Positions 50,499-60,529 are shown, numbered from the stretch's first letter. The stretch is DNA of 64,000 bases from Pseudomonas sp. ACN8 (GCF_002303925.1 NZ_MRCS01000032.1:1-64000); one strand, 5' to 3'. Numbers and translations: made by a program. Notes: generated from the letters alone by a model not told the origin.

Positions 50499-52153
50499 TC
50501 CGACATATACTGGCTCTTTTGAGCATCGCAGCCTTCGCACCGGTTGCCTGGGCGGCTGACGCCCTGACCGGCGCCGTGCAGAAACAACCGCTTAACGTGT
50601 CGGCAATCTTGATGTTTGTCGCCTTCGTTGGTGCGACCCTGTGCATTACCTACTGGGCGTCCAAGCGTAACAAATCGGCGGCCGATTACTACGCGGCAGG
50701 CGGCAAGATCACCGGTTTCCAGAACGGCCTGGCGATTGCCGGCGACTACATGTCGGCGGCGTCCTTCTTGGGTATTTCCGCGCTGGTATTCACCTCTGGC
50801 TACGATGGCCTGATCTACTCGATCGGCTTCCTGGTGGGCTGGCCGATCATTCTGTTTCTGATCGCCGAGCGCCTGCGTAACCTGGGCAAATACACTTTTG
50901 CCGACGTGGCATCCTATCGCTTGGGACAAACCCAGATCCGCTTGCTGTCCGCCTGCGGTTCGCTGGTGGTGGTGGCGTTCTACCTGATCGCGCAAATGGT
51001 CGGTGCCGGCAAGCTGATCCAGCTGCTGTTCGGTCTCGACTACCACGTGGCGGTGATCCTGGTCGGTATCCTGATGTGCATGTACGTGCTGTTCGGCGGC
51101 ATGCTGGCGACCACCTGGGTGCAGATCATCAAGGCTGTGTTGCTGCTGTCCGGCGCTTCCTTCATGGCGCTGATGGTGATGAAGCACGTCAACTTCGACT
51201 TCAACATGTTGTTCTCCGAGGCGATCAAGGTTCACCCTAAAGGTGAAGCGATCATGAGCCCGGGCGGCCTGGTGAAAGATCCGATCTCGGCATTCTCCCT
51301 GGGGTTGGCGCTGATGTTCGGTACTGCGGGCCTGCCACACATCCTGATGCGCTTCTTCACCGTGAGTGACGCAAAAGAAGCGCGCAAGAGCGTGTTGTAC
51401 GCAACCGGCTTCATCGGCTACTTCTATATCCTGACCTTCATCATCGGCTTCGGCGCGATCCTGCTGGTCAGCACCAACCCGGCCTTCAAGGATGCGGCTG
51501 GCGCGCTGTTGGGCGGTACCAACATGGCGGCGGTGCACCTGGCCAATGCGGTCGGTGGCAGTATCTTCCTGGGGTTCATCTCGGCGGTAGCGTTCGCAAC
51601 CATCCTGGCCGTGGTGGCCGGCCTGACCCTCGCCGGTGCCTCGGCGGTGTCCCATGACCTGTACGCCAGCGTGATCAAGAAGGGCAAGGCCAACGAGAAG
51701 GACGAGATCCGCGTGTCGAAAATCACCACCATCGCCCTGGCGGTGCTGGCGATCGGCCTCGGCATCCTTTTCGAAAGCCAGAACATCGCATTCATGGTCG
51801 GCCTGGCATTCTCTATCGCGGCGAGCTGCAACTTCCCGGTGCTGCTGCTTTCCATGTACTGGCAAAAGCTGACCACTCGCGGCGCGATGATCGGGGGCTG
51901 GATGGGTCTGGTGAGCGCTGTGGGCTTGATGGTGCTGGGCCCGACCATCTGGGTGCAGATCCTGCATCACGAGAAGGCGATCTTCCCGTATGAGTACCCT
52001 GCACTGTTCTCGATGATCATTGCCTTTATCGGGATCTGGTTCTTCTCGATTACCGACAAGTCGACGGCGGCTGACAACGAGCGGGCGCTGTTCTTCCCGC
52101 AGTTCGTGCGTTCGCAGACTGGTTTAGGGGCGAGTGGGGCGGTTTCGCACTAA
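50495..52153 (+). CDS. actP: Cation/acetate symporter ActP
   Basis: 552 aa sodium:solute symporter. A cleavable signal-like start (MIRHILALLSIAAFAPVAWAA) precedes about 13 membrane segments. Motifs include KRNKSAADYYAAGGKITGFQN, AGDYMSAASFLGISAL and LPHILMRFFTVSDAKEARKS. Codon use is strongly GC-rich and biased, as for an expressed core gene. It imports acetate, and possibly propionate or other short acids, for AcsA at the other end of the acrylate block. Confidence 0.96.
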   Translation: MIRHILALLSIAAFAPVAWAADALTGAVQKQPLNVSAILMFVAFVGATLCITYWASKRNKSAADYYAAGGKITGFQNGLAIAGDYMSAASFLGISALVFTSGYDGLIYSIGFLVGWPIILFLIAERLRNLGKYTFADVASYRLGQTQIRLLSACGSLVVVAFYLIAQMVGAGKLIQLLFGLDYHVAVILVGILMCMYVLFGGMLATTWVQIIKAVLLLSGASFMALMVMKHVNFDFNMLFSEAIKVHPKGEAIMSPGGLVKDPISAFSLGLALMFGTAGLPHILMRFFTVSDAKEARKSVLYATGFIGYFYILTFIIGFGAILLVSTNPAFKDAAGALLGGTNMAAVHLANAVGGSIFLGFISAVAFATILAVVAGLTLAGASAVSHDLYASVIKKGKANEKDEIRVSKITTIALAVLAIGLGILFESQNIAFMVGLAFSIAASCNFPVLLLSMYWQKLTTRGAMIGGWMGLVSAVGLMVLGPTIWVQILHHEKAIFPYEYPALFSMIIAFIGIWFFSITDKSTAADNERALFFPQFVRSQTGLGASGAVSH

Positions 52154-52190
52154 GGCTTCAGCTTTGGCTGTGTAAGTTGGGTCAAACAGA

Positions 52191-52220
52191 AAATGCCGCG
52201 GTCGAGAGATCGCGGCATTT
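52191..52220 (+). terminator. Terminator after actP
   Basis: AAATGCCGCG-GTCGAGAGAT-CGCGGCATTT, perfect 10-bp stem 38 nt past the stop, with the T residues of the 3' arm completing the signal. Confidence 0.8.
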
Positions 52221-52374
52221 CTACTGGACGATTATCGCCCGCTATAGGGATGCAGACCGGTAGACAAGTGGCGGGGATTGAGACTTAACGAGCTGTACAG
52301 ACTTGCTGTTTAAAAGACAATGATGAGCAGTTAATAACTGCTAACAGAATGAAGCGATAGAGGCGGATAATAAT

Positions 52375-52821
52375 ATGAAGAATAATAATCCGGCGAGAGA
52401 CCGTAGTTGTTGCAACACTGCGATGAGAAAAGCATCGCGCAGACTGACTCAGATTTACGACAACGCACTTAGCGAAGCAAATCTGAGGTCCACCCAGTAT
52501 GCAATTTTATCTGAAATTTCCAACAGACTGAATGAGTGGCCATCGGTAACTGAGCTGGCTGAAATCATGGTGATGGAGAGATCTACGCTCGGACGTAATC
52601 TTAAACCACTGATGCGACAGGATTTTATACATTTAGCTGAACATCCGTTAGATCGCCGCCAACACTGTGTCACACTTACGGATAAGGGCTTGCAAAAATT
52701 AAAAGACACTAAACCTTTATGGTTTGCTGCTCAGGAGCGCTTCTCTTCAGTGTTTGGGAAGGACGAAGAAAAGGTTCTGAGAAAAGTATTGCTGAGTATT
52801 GCCTACAGCGAATCATACTGA
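52375..52821 (+). CDS. MarR-family transcriptional regulator
   Basis: 148 aa. Winged helix-turn-helix: LRSTQYAILSEISN, SVTELAEIMVMERSTLGRNL (recognition helix ERSTLGRNLKPL) and the wing DRRQHCVTLTDKGLQKL. Three cysteines lie in the first 20 residues region (SCCNT), which could be redox sensitive. It is AT-rich compared with actP and has no obvious target next to it, since an insertion sequence follows. Confidence 0.9.
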   Translation: MKNNNPARDRSCCNTAMRKASRRLTQIYDNALSEANLRSTQYAILSEISNRLNEWPSVTELAEIMVMERSTLGRNLKPLMRQDFIHLAEHPLDRRQHCVTLTDKGLQKLKDTKPLWFAAQERFSSVFGKDEEKVLRKVLLSIAYSESY

Positions 52822-53188
52822 AAGCATTCACTTAAAAGTAAACGGATATAAATTACTTTCGATCGCTTGCGAAGTGGTTGCAGCCCAAATAAAATGCCGA
52901 AATTAATTTAAGGTTTTATAATTATATCATGCTCTTTTCTTGTAATTGCGATGTCTCATGGTCTAATCAAGGGTGAGGCTGATATTTTTTTGAGCCTTTA
53001 GTGAATATTTTCTTTATAATGTTAGCGCTGATTGAAAACTGACCCACCCTGCCGATTGAAAATTGACCCAGGGCGGATTGCTGATTTTTGCCCCAGCAAT
53101 TGTGGATAAGCTTAGCAGTCGTGTTCCGGTTGAAGGCTTATCAAGCCCCACCGCATGTAGGCATGCAGCAGGGTATTTATGGTGCCGG

Positions 53189-53992
53189 TCAAAACGGTGC
53201 ATCGTCCTCGATATCCTCTGCATCCTTGCGCTTTCGTTCACGCGATTTGATCTTTGTCTGGTCTGCCAAGGTGCTGTGTTGCAGGCGGTAGGACTCGTTG
53301 CCCGTTTCGACGATGTGGCAGTGGTGTGTAAGCCGATCCAGTAACGCTGTGGTCATCTTGGCGTCACCAAACACACTCGACCATTCCGAGAAGCTGAGGT
53401 TGGTGGTGATGACCACGCTGGTGTGCTCGTACAGTTTTGAAAGCAGGTGAAATAACAGCGCGCCACCACTCTGACTGAAGGGCAAATACCCAAGCTCATC
53501 GAGTATCACCAGGTCTGTCCGAAGCAGTCCCTGGGCGATTCGGCCTGCCTTACCATCGTACTTTTCACGCTCCAGCAGGTTGACGAGATCGACCGTGGAG
53601 AAGAACTGTACTCGTTTGTTATGAGTGGTGATTCCGGACACGGCCAAGGCACTGGCCAAGTGTGTTTTTCCGGTTCCAGGCCCACCGATGAACACGACAT
53701 TTTGCGCAGTCTCCGTAAACTCAAGGCTGGATAATTCCTTGACCAGACGGGCATCAGCGCTGGAAGCGCTGAAGTCAAAGCCAGCTAAATCACGGTGCAT
53801 GGGGAGCTTTGCCATGTTCATCTGATGATTCACAGAGCGCACGGCGCGATCTGCCTGCTCCTGTTGGAGCAGATGCTCAAGTAGCCATTTCGAGGATGCC
53901 GTCGAAGCTTCTCCCTGGGCCGCCAGTTCATCCCAAGCCTGCGCCATGCCATGCAGACGCAGTTCTTTAAGTTCTGCCATCAAGTCACGCAT
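53189..53992 (-). CDS. istB: IS21 helper ATPase IstB
   Basis: 267 aa from ATG 53992, which has AGGAG 8-9 nt upstream and overlaps istA by 8 nt; a longer in-frame start at 54046 exists. AAA+ ATPase related to DnaC: Walker A GGPGTGKTHLASAL, Walker B LVILDELGYLPFSQSG, and STVDLVNLLEREKYDGK. It assists IstA in choosing and loading onto target DNA. Intact. Confidence 0.93.
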   Translation of the reverse strand: MRDLMAELKELRLHGMAQAWDELAAQGEASTASSKWLLEHLLQQEQADRAVRSVNHQMNMAKLPMHRDLAGFDFSASSADARLVKELSSLEFTETAQNVVFIGGPGTGKTHLASALAVSGITTHNKRVQFFSTVDLVNLLEREKYDGKAGRIAQGLLRTDLVILDELGYLPFSQSGGALLFHLLSKLYEHTSVVITTNLSFSEWSSVFGDAKMTTALLDRLTHHCHIVETGNESYRLQHSTLADQTKIKSRERKRKDAEDIEDDAPF

Positions 53993-55493
53993 TGCGGCTC
54001 TCCTCATCTGTTGTACGGAGTTGGTCATATCGGGCCGTGTTGGCAACGGGAGCCACCTTGAGTTGCAGGCTGGTTTCTACGGAAGGCGGTGGTGCAGTAG
54101 CGGTGAGTCGGGCGAGAACATTTAAGATGTGATCGGCGCTCAGACTTCCCGACTCAAGCACCAGTTCTACCGCTACCAGCACCGGGTCAAGACCGGCGAT
54201 GGGCACGGCAGCGAGCACCTGCGTCATGATTCGATCACCGTTGCTGTGACGTCTCAGGCCCCGTTTGAGAAGCCGCAACGGATTGGGCAGATCGGCAAAC
54301 GGTGCGCCATTGCGCAGTGCACCCGGCTTGCGTTCGATGACTGGGATGTAATGCTGCCAGTCAAAACTGACCTGATCTCGATCAAAGAGGCGCTCGTGGC
54401 TGGCAATCATTGCGTCATCGGCGATGACCACGATCCGGGATGGGTACAGACGGCTGCTGACCCACTGGCCGACTCGTTCACAAGGCACCGAATAGCGATT
54501 TCGCGCCACGCTGATCAGGCAGGTGCTGGAGACCCGTACGGTGCGCTCGACGTAGCCATCAAAGGCCGTCGGCATCGGCATCATTTCGACCTGCTCCAGC
54601 TCCAAAACTTCCGCCACCGTCAGTCCGTTGTACTGCGGATGCAGCAGCTCGCTCCAGAGCGCACGACAGCGTTGGCCGAGCCAGGCATTCAGTTCCTCGA
54701 AGGTGTGGAACATGCAGTTTTGAGCGTCAAGCCAAATGCGTCGTCGACTGTCTTGAACGTTCTTCTCGACAATGCCCTTTTCCCAGCCAGAGGCTACGTT
54801 GCAGAAATCCGGATCGAACAGGTAGTGCGCACACATCACGGAAAACCGGGCATTGACCGTGCGGCCCTTGCCTTTATTGACCTTGTCGACAGCCGTTTTC
54901 ATGTTGTCGTAGATGCCGCGACGCGGCACGCCACCTAACGCTCCGAACGAGCGTGTATGGGCATCGAATAGCATCTCGTGACCTTGGCTAGGGTACGCAA
55001 CCAACCAGAATGCGCGACTGGCGCACAGCTTCATGTGGGAGACCTGGATGCGTCGAAACAGGCCTCCGATCAGCAGCCCTTCTTCGCTCCAGTCAAATTG
55101 AAAAGCTTCACCGAGCGCAAACGTCAGCGGTACAAAAGCGCGTAAAGACTTGCCTTGCTCACCTCGCCACGAGCGTACAAACGCCGTGAGCTGGCTGTAG
55201 CCGCCGTCATAACCCTCGGCCTTGATCTGCTCGAAAAGTGCTTTGGCGCTTCTGCGATTGTGCTTTGCCCGGAACGAATCGGCTTTCAGCGCCTGTTCCA
55301 GCGTCTCGCGGAAAGGGCTGAGTTTGTTGAAGGTTGCGCACCGCTGGTACGCCGGCTGAGTAGCTTCGGGCGCTCTGACCCATTTTCGGATGGTGTTTCT
55401 CGACAGCCCGGTACGCTTGGCTATCTGGTGCAGCGAGAGCTTGTCGCGGAAGTACATCCGCCGGATTTTTCCCAACATTTCCATGCTGATCAC
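53985..55493 (-). CDS. istA: IS21 transposase IstA
   Basis: 502 aa. N-terminal helix-turn-helix (SLHQIAKRTGLSRNTIRKWV), then an RNase H-like DDE core: first Asp in FQFDWSEEG, second in GIYDNMKTAVDKV, Glu in EKGIVEKNVQDSRRRIW. The C-terminal beta domain includes VSVARNRYSVP-like ISVARNRYSVPCE. Intact, no frameshift, so the element may still be mobile. Confidence 0.94.
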   Translation of the reverse strand: MISMEMLGKIRRMYFRDKLSLHQIAKRTGLSRNTIRKWVRAPEATQPAYQRCATFNKLSPFRETLEQALKADSFRAKHNRRSAKALFEQIKAEGYDGGYSQLTAFVRSWRGEQGKSLRAFVPLTFALGEAFQFDWSEEGLLIGGLFRRIQVSHMKLCASRAFWLVAYPSQGHEMLFDAHTRSFGALGGVPRRGIYDNMKTAVDKVNKGKGRTVNARFSVMCAHYLFDPDFCNVASGWEKGIVEKNVQDSRRRIWLDAQNCMFHTFEELNAWLGQRCRALWSELLHPQYNGLTVAEVLELEQVEMMPMPTAFDGYVERTVRVSSTCLISVARNRYSVPCERVGQWVSSRLYPSRIVVIADDAMIASHERLFDRDQVSFDWQHYIPVIERKPGALRNGAPFADLPNPLRLLKRGLRRHSNGDRIMTQVLAAVPIAGLDPVLVAVELVLESGSLSADHILNVLARLTATAPPPSVETSLQLKVAPVANTARYDQLRTTDEESRNA

Positions 55494-55590
55494 CCTGTGT
55501 TCTCCTGCTCGAAAAGTGAGCAGAAGCAGTTGAACACCTGGGTCAGTTTTCAGTCGGCAGAACAGCCTTTACTGGGTCAGTTTTCGGTCA

Positions 55591-55935
55591 GCGGCAACAC
55601 TTTATAAAAATTGTCGTATTCCTGAATACAGGGATTTAAGGTTATAACCTCAAGTCGCTGGTTGGTCGGTCATTTGAGGAATGGTAGCTGAGTCGATATG
55701 TCGGCGTCCCCAGAGGAACTGATTTTGATGATCGCCTATATGTACACGCTTGAATTCGCCTAAATTTTAACCCGTTATAGATCATTATAGGAAAAGAAAA
55801 TAATGACTTCTGCGACTGGATCAGCCAAGACAATAACCGGCATTGGTTCTAGTGGTTGCGTAGCGGAATAGCATCAAGCGGAAAATACTCGAGTATATCG
55901 TTCGGAGATTCATGAAGGTTGATTCCCCTCATCTC
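55591..55935. other. Flank right of the insertion sequence
   Basis: AT-rich stretch with no supported gene; short frames here do not resemble any protein I know. Confidence 0.4.
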
Positions 55936-55967
55936 CATAGCGAGGCAGATAAGCCTGCCCCGCTATG
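55936..55967. terminator. Hairpin downstream of the OprD-like porin
   Basis: CATAGCG(A)GGCAG-ATAAGC-CTGCC(CC)GCTATG, with outer GAAGGT/ACCTTC arms that can extend it. No T tract, but it lies 40 nt past the porin stop and could end that transcript. Confidence 0.5.
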
Positions 55968-56005
55968 CGACTGACCTTCACAGATGGAGGAGGGAAATGC
56001 TTCCC

Positions 56006-57382
56006 TCAAAGGAGATTGAAAGGGATGGTGGTGATGACTCTAAGCTCGTTCACACGCCCATCGATCTGGTTCTCGCTGCCGCGGTGAGCAAAGTAGAACG
56101 CGCGCAGGTTGCTATCTTTCAGGTTCCCGGACTGGATGACGTAGCTGGCCCCTAATCCGTATTCGTAATGATGCTCCCCATCAAGGCTTTTGACGTTGTA
56201 ACCAGAGCCTTGGTAGTGCGTTCCGTCGATGCCCCAGCCACTGGCAGTGTAAATGCTCAGCTTAAGCCCAGGCACTCCATGGCCAGCCATATCCACCGCG
56301 TAGGTTGCTCGGGTGGATTTCTCATTTGGTCCATTGAAATCAGAGTATTGTGCATTGGCCAAGAGGTTTGCGGCGGTTTCGTTAATGTAGTCGAAGTACT
56401 CGTTTCCGTTAACCTGCTGGTAGGCCAATGTCAGGCTATGAGAGGCATGTGTTGCGGTAATTGCCAGGCTATAACTCTGATTGTCTATATTGCCAAGCTT
56501 CGCCTCACCATCATCCACTGTTTTGTAATAGTTGAGTGCGGTAGTAAATCCAAGTGTGTCAGCGCTGCCTAAGTTATATATGGCTCCTACATAGTATTGC
56601 TTCCAGATGTCCTGCATCTGGGAGGCAAAAACACTGGTGGCGATGGATGTAGTTGGGCTGTAGGTTAAGCCAGCCATATTAACGCGATTTGATTCGGCGG
56701 TGGCACTTCCATATTTTCCGCGAAATGCAGTCAAGCTTTGCTCGTTTCGAGGTGAAACTCGGTCAAAGGTGCCCACCGTAAGGTTGAAGTTTTTGAGCTC
56801 TTTTGAAGTTATGGTAACACCATCAAAACTGGAGGGTAGCACCCGATTGTTGTAATCGGCGAGAACAGGCGTTGCCATGCTCTGACGACCAGCTGTTAGA
56901 ACCGTATTAGAAATGCGGGCTTTTAGGTTCGCGATTCCAAGTTTGCTCCATTGGTCTACTACGTCGCTATCGCTGCTAGTCAGCGTGCGGTTGTTAGGAC
57001 CTGCAACTGTCCCTTTTCCACGTTCCAGCGCAGTTACGTTCTGTCCCACAAATTCGACACCAAGCCCGACGGTTCCCTGGGAAAAGCCGGAGGTATAGTT
57101 AAGGAGAGTGCCTTGAACCCAATTTTCACGACTGTGGGTGTTGGCCCGACTACCATCGCCTTTATAGTAGCGGAAGATTGGTCCAGCGATTGATCGCTCT
57201 TTGGAGTACCAATTTCTAGTATAGCCGGATAGAGACTGATCATTGATGAATCCACCTGCATCAGTTTGCGCATTTTTCGGATTGAGCGTGAAGATTGAAT
57301 ATTCCGTATCTTGACTTGCTAAAGATGCTGCGTGATATCCACTCGATATAATGGTGACTAATATTGCTTTTCTGAGCTGCAT
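56006..57382 (-). CDS. OprD-family outer-membrane porin
   Basis: 458 aa from ATG 57382 with GGGGA 9 nt upstream; a TTG at 57397 is in frame but unlikely. A signal peptide (LRKAILVTIISSGYHAASLA) leads into the OprD pattern: GGFINDQSLSGYTRNWYSKE, GVGLE-like VGLGVEFVGQNV, TVLTAGRQSMATPVL, TFDRVSPRNEQ, YVGAIYNLG and a beta-strand end RVITTIPFNLL ending in Leu. OprD channels admit amino acids, peptides or small aromatic acids. It is encoded after an M81 peptidase and an MFS permease, so it may admit their substrate. Much more AT-rich than core genes. Confidence 0.9.
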   Translation of the reverse strand: MQLRKAILVTIISSGYHAASLASQDTEYSIFTLNPKNAQTDAGGFINDQSLSGYTRNWYSKERSIAGPIFRYYKGDGSRANTHSRENWVQGTLLNYTSGFSQGTVGLGVEFVGQNVTALERGKGTVAGPNNRTLTSSDSDVVDQWSKLGIANLKARISNTVLTAGRQSMATPVLADYNNRVLPSSFDGVTITSKELKNFNLTVGTFDRVSPRNEQSLTAFRGKYGSATAESNRVNMAGLTYSPTTSIATSVFASQMQDIWKQYYVGAIYNLGSADTLGFTTALNYYKTVDDGEAKLGNIDNQSYSLAITATHASHSLTLAYQQVNGNEYFDYINETAANLLANAQYSDFNGPNEKSTRATYAVDMAGHGVPGLKLSIYTASGWGIDGTHYQGSGYNVKSLDGEHHYEYGLGASYVIQSGNLKDSNLRAFYFAHRGSENQIDGRVNELRVITTIPFNLL

Positions 57383-57584
57383 TGAAGTATTCCCCAATAA
57401 CTTTATGGCAGATTTGTAAAAATTATTTTTGTGCGGAAAGTGAGGGTGGTCTTATATGTGTCTATGCTTTTTGACCGGTCGGCTTATTAAGCTGGCTTCG
57501 AAATGTTGTTATTTGTCTTTTGGCTGTTTTTCCAGCGTTGGCAAAAGGAGCACTATTGGTTTAGGAGCGCTCCCTGAATTGCTC

Positions 57585-59072
57585 TTAGTTAAATGGTAAT
57601 CCATTCGGTTTCAGCCTGATACCCTTTTTAAGTTTGGTCCATGGTATGTCCGCCGGATCGGCGATCATAGGCCCAGGGGCTTTGGCTACCAGTACTCTTT
57701 CAGCGATTGGTTCGAAGTCAGCACGGAAGTGAACTGAGCTTTTGTTGACGAGAATACTCATGTTCTCTGGTTCAATACCGGCAACGCGATAAAGGACGCG
57801 GTCTAGCATCTGACTCTTGCTGGAGCTAACCGCGATTTTTACGCCCTCGATTTGCAGACAAGCAACGGGTCCTAAATCGACTTCCATGCCATGCATCATC
57901 GGCCCTGCAAAACGGCATTGGCCGTTTGATAGGTGGATAACTTCGAACTCAGCCTCGAGTGGAGAGTCTCCTTCAACACTGGATTGTCCGCCTAGGGCGA
58001 TAAAAATCCTCCCGCCAACCCCAGCCTTCATCGCTTCTTGTACTGCACTTGGGTCCCATAACAGGCCTACACCCGCGCTTCGAGCCCCATTGCGCAGAAG
58101 CGCCTTGATCATGCCGGTTGTATTGGAATCTCCGCCGGCACCAGGGTTGTCTTGGGTATCGGCAATAACGACAGGCTTGCTGGCTCCATTGGCGATAGTG
58201 ATAGCAAGCGTCACCGCTTCGTCCGGATCTAGGAAGGGTACCTCCCAGTAATCCTCTCCATCCGTAATCATTTTGTGAAGTTCAGTTACTGCGCTCTGTA
58301 GGTCATATTCATTGGTGCCATAGCCCCATACAACCGGGCCACATTCTTCAAAGTCAGCAGCTGGAAAGCCAGGCGAAAAAGAGAGTGAAAGGTCTGTGCT
58401 CTCTAGCGCTTCCAATCGCTCGTATAGAGATTTGGCGGGGGCCAGGAGGGTGCACATCCCATTGATAGGAATGAGGAATGGCAGTCGTAAGCTAAACCGG
58501 TGCAGCTTGCCGCTCCCTATGCGTAGAGACATAAGCTCAGCGGCGCGCTTCCCGGTATCTGCCATGTCGATATGAGGGTAAGTTCTGTATGCGACCATTG
58601 CGTCTGCATTGTCAATCATGGCTTGCGTTACGTTCGCATGGAGGTCCAAAGACACGACGATTGGCATGTTGTCTCCTACGACTGTGCGTAGGCGTTTCAG
58701 CAGTGTGCCTTCTCCGTCGTCAGTGTGTTCCGCCACCATTGCGCCATGCAAATCCAAGTAAATGCCGTGGATTTCTTCCAATGCCGCGGCTTGGAGAATT
58801 TCGTCAACAATGCGGTCATAAGTTTCCTTGCGTACGTGAGCCGAGGGGCTTGCCCCGGCCCATATTACAGGGACGGTTTCATATCCGAGTCGCTCTGCTT
58901 CAAGCAAAAAACCGCCAGCAGGGATATTTACTTCACGCAGGGATAAAACATCATCACCACGAACCAGCTGCGGGAAGCCTTCGCCCCTCACAAAATTCTC
59001 GTACCCTGCTTTAGTGGGTGCGAACGTGTTTGTTTCATGCTGAAAACCAGCAACAAGAATCCGATGTGTCAT
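57585..59072 (-). CDS. M81-family metallopeptidase (MlrC-like)
   Basis: 495 aa from ATG 59072; AGGAG lies 12 nt upstream, and a start at 59132 would overlap the MFS gene. Family motifs: ILVAGFQHETNTFAP at the N-terminus, IYLDLHGAMVAEHTDDGEG, VVSLDLHANVTQAM, AYRTYPHIDMADTGKRAA and ADTQDNPGAGGDSNTTGM. The His and Asp residues in HETN, DLHGAM and DLHANV are likely zinc ligands. MlrC cleaves linearised microcystin; most relatives have unknown amide or peptide substrates. It lies 22 nt after the MFS gene. Confidence 0.92.
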   Translation of the reverse strand: MTHRILVAGFQHETNTFAPTKAGYENFVRGEGFPQLVRGDDVLSLREVNIPAGGFLLEAERLGYETVPVIWAGASPSAHVRKETYDRIVDEILQAAALEEIHGIYLDLHGAMVAEHTDDGEGTLLKRLRTVVGDNMPIVVSLDLHANVTQAMIDNADAMVAYRTYPHIDMADTGKRAAELMSLRIGSGKLHRFSLRLPFLIPINGMCTLLAPAKSLYERLEALESTDLSLSFSPGFPAADFEECGPVVWGYGTNEYDLQSAVTELHKMITDGEDYWEVPFLDPDEAVTLAITIANGASKPVVIADTQDNPGAGGDSNTTGMIKALLRNGARSAGVGLLWDPSAVQEAMKAGVGGRIFIALGGQSSVEGDSPLEAEFEVIHLSNGQCRFAGPMMHGMEVDLGPVACLQIEGVKIAVSSSKSQMLDRVLYRVAGIEPENMSILVNKSSVHFRADFEPIAERVLVAKAPGPMIADPADIPWTKLKKGIRLKPNGLPFN

Positions 59073-59094
59073 GGCAGAGTCTACTCCTACAGCG

Positions 59095-60405
59095 TCAAGC
59101 AGTTTGCTTGTGATGAATATTCCGGGTGGCATGGTCGGCCGGGCGATGCAACGCGAGAAGGGCTGCGCCCAAAACTAATACCGCCGCCATGAGTAATAGC
59201 CCTGCATTTGGGTTGCTCGTAGCACTTTTGGCATATCCAATAAGTGTTGGGCTAAAAAAGCCTCCCAGTAGGCCGATCGTGTTGATGACGGCGATACCAC
59301 CTGCTGCTGAGTCGCCTTTTAGATGCTGGCTGGGAATTGCCCAGAATACGGTGTAAGCGGCCCACATCATTGATGTCGCTACAGTTAGGAAGGTGAGGGC
59401 AATTGCAAAGTTGTCTTTGTATTGTACAGAACCGACCAAACAAGCTGCACCAATAAGCGCTGGAACTGCAGAGTGCCAGCGTCGTTCGTTGTATAGGTCA
59501 GAAGTTCTTCCAAAAACAAGCATCCCAAAAATTGCTCCTATGTAAGGGATCGCGGAGTACAGGCCGATGGTGGTTGTGTTTGTGACACCCGCCTCACGGA
59601 TAATGGTAGGCAGCCAGAAGCTGATCGCATAGATGCCGCAGATGACACAGAAGTAACCAGCTGCCATCAAATATACACGCCAATTTTTAAGTACCTTGCT
59701 GAAAGAATGATCATGCCCTGGGGCGCTTGAGATGTGGATGCGCAACGTCTCTTTTTCCTCAGTGTTTAACCAGCTTGCATCGTCCGGTTTGTCACTTAAT
59801 ACTTTAAGCGCCAAAAGTCCAAGGAATACGGCAGGCAAAGCTTCGATGAGGAACATCCACTGCCAGCCTGCCATCCCATGAACACCAGCAAAAGTTGTCA
59901 TGAGCCAAGTTGAAAGAGGCCCACCGATCATTCCCCCAAGAGGTCCGGCAATCATAACGATGGCCATAGTTCGAGCCATACGCTCACGGCCATACCAAAG
60001 CGTCAGGTAGAAAATTAAACCGGGTGCGAATCCTGCCTCAAAGACTCCAAGCAAGAATCGGAGAACATAAAATGATGTCTCATTGTGTACGAAAATCATC
60101 GAGGCTGAAGTCAGCCCCCAAAGTATCATCACGCGACTGAGAGTAATGCGTGCGCCGATTTTGGGTAGCAATAGATTGCTGGGCGTTTCAAAAATGGCGT
60201 AACCGATAAAAAATATGCCAGCGCCAAGCCCGTAAGCTGCGTCCGATAAGCCTAAGTCACTTTGCATTTGAAGTTTAGCAAAACCTACGTTGACTCGGTC
60301 GAGGTAGGCGATCATGTAGCAGATCACCAAAAACGGTAAAAGACGACAGTCGATTTTCCTGTAGGCCCTTTGAAGCGTAATTGGAGATATTTGATAATTG
60401 TTCAT
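59095..60405 (-). CDS. MFS permease, anion:cation symporter-like
   Basis: 436 aa with about 12 membrane segments. FLVICYMIAYLDRVNVGFAK in the first segment and LGVFEAGFAPGLIFYLTLWYGRE near residue 115 mark the ACS group (carboxylate and aromatic-acid carriers such as phthalate or tartrate permeases). GGGGAG lies 5-6 nt before ATG 60405. It is the first gene of the MFS-MlrC-OprD run and diverges from a LysR gene 124 nt away, so it probably imports an organic acid or amide that MlrC then cleaves. Confidence 0.92.
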   Translation of the reverse strand: MNNYQISPITLQRAYRKIDCRLLPFLVICYMIAYLDRVNVGFAKLQMQSDLGLSDAAYGLGAGIFFIGYAIFETPSNLLLPKIGARITLSRVMILWGLTSASMIFVHNETSFYVLRFLLGVFEAGFAPGLIFYLTLWYGRERMARTMAIVMIAGPLGGMIGGPLSTWLMTTFAGVHGMAGWQWMFLIEALPAVFLGLLALKVLSDKPDDASWLNTEEKETLRIHISSAPGHDHSFSKVLKNWRVYLMAAGYFCVICGIYAISFWLPTIIREAGVTNTTTIGLYSAIPYIGAIFGMLVFGRTSDLYNERRWHSAVPALIGAACLVGSVQYKDNFAIALTFLTVATSMMWAAYTVFWAIPSQHLKGDSAAGGIAVINTIGLLGGFFSPTLIGYAKSATSNPNAGLLLMAAVLVLGAALLALHRPADHATRNIHHKQTA

Positions 60406-60529
60406 ATTACTCCCCTGGTTCGTTCATCTGTGGCTCATCTTCAACTGGCATGCTGGAGTGAGCAAGAGCAACTTTTTAGTGATATCGTTGCTCTCAAGGC
60501 AACGGCACCATTTGCGGGCAGGGTAAGTA

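Larger units (their letters stand above)
53029..55590 (-). mobile_element. IS21-family insertion sequence
   Basis: Element with TG...CA ends. The left end has TGATTGAAAACTGACCC and a second copy CCGATTGAAAATTGACCC; the right end has GGGTCAGTTTTCAGTCGG and a second copy GGGTCAGTTTTCGGTCA in inverted orientation. Such multiple terminal repeats are typical of IS21. It contains istA and istB. The flanks (GCGC on the left, GCGG on the right) give no convincing target duplication, so it may have moved by recombination or the flank has changed. Confidence 0.88.

Noticed and set aside
50489..51970. 493-codon minus-strand frame opposite actP
   Set aside because: His/Gln/Arg-rich composition is the mirror of actP codons; no start site or relatives.
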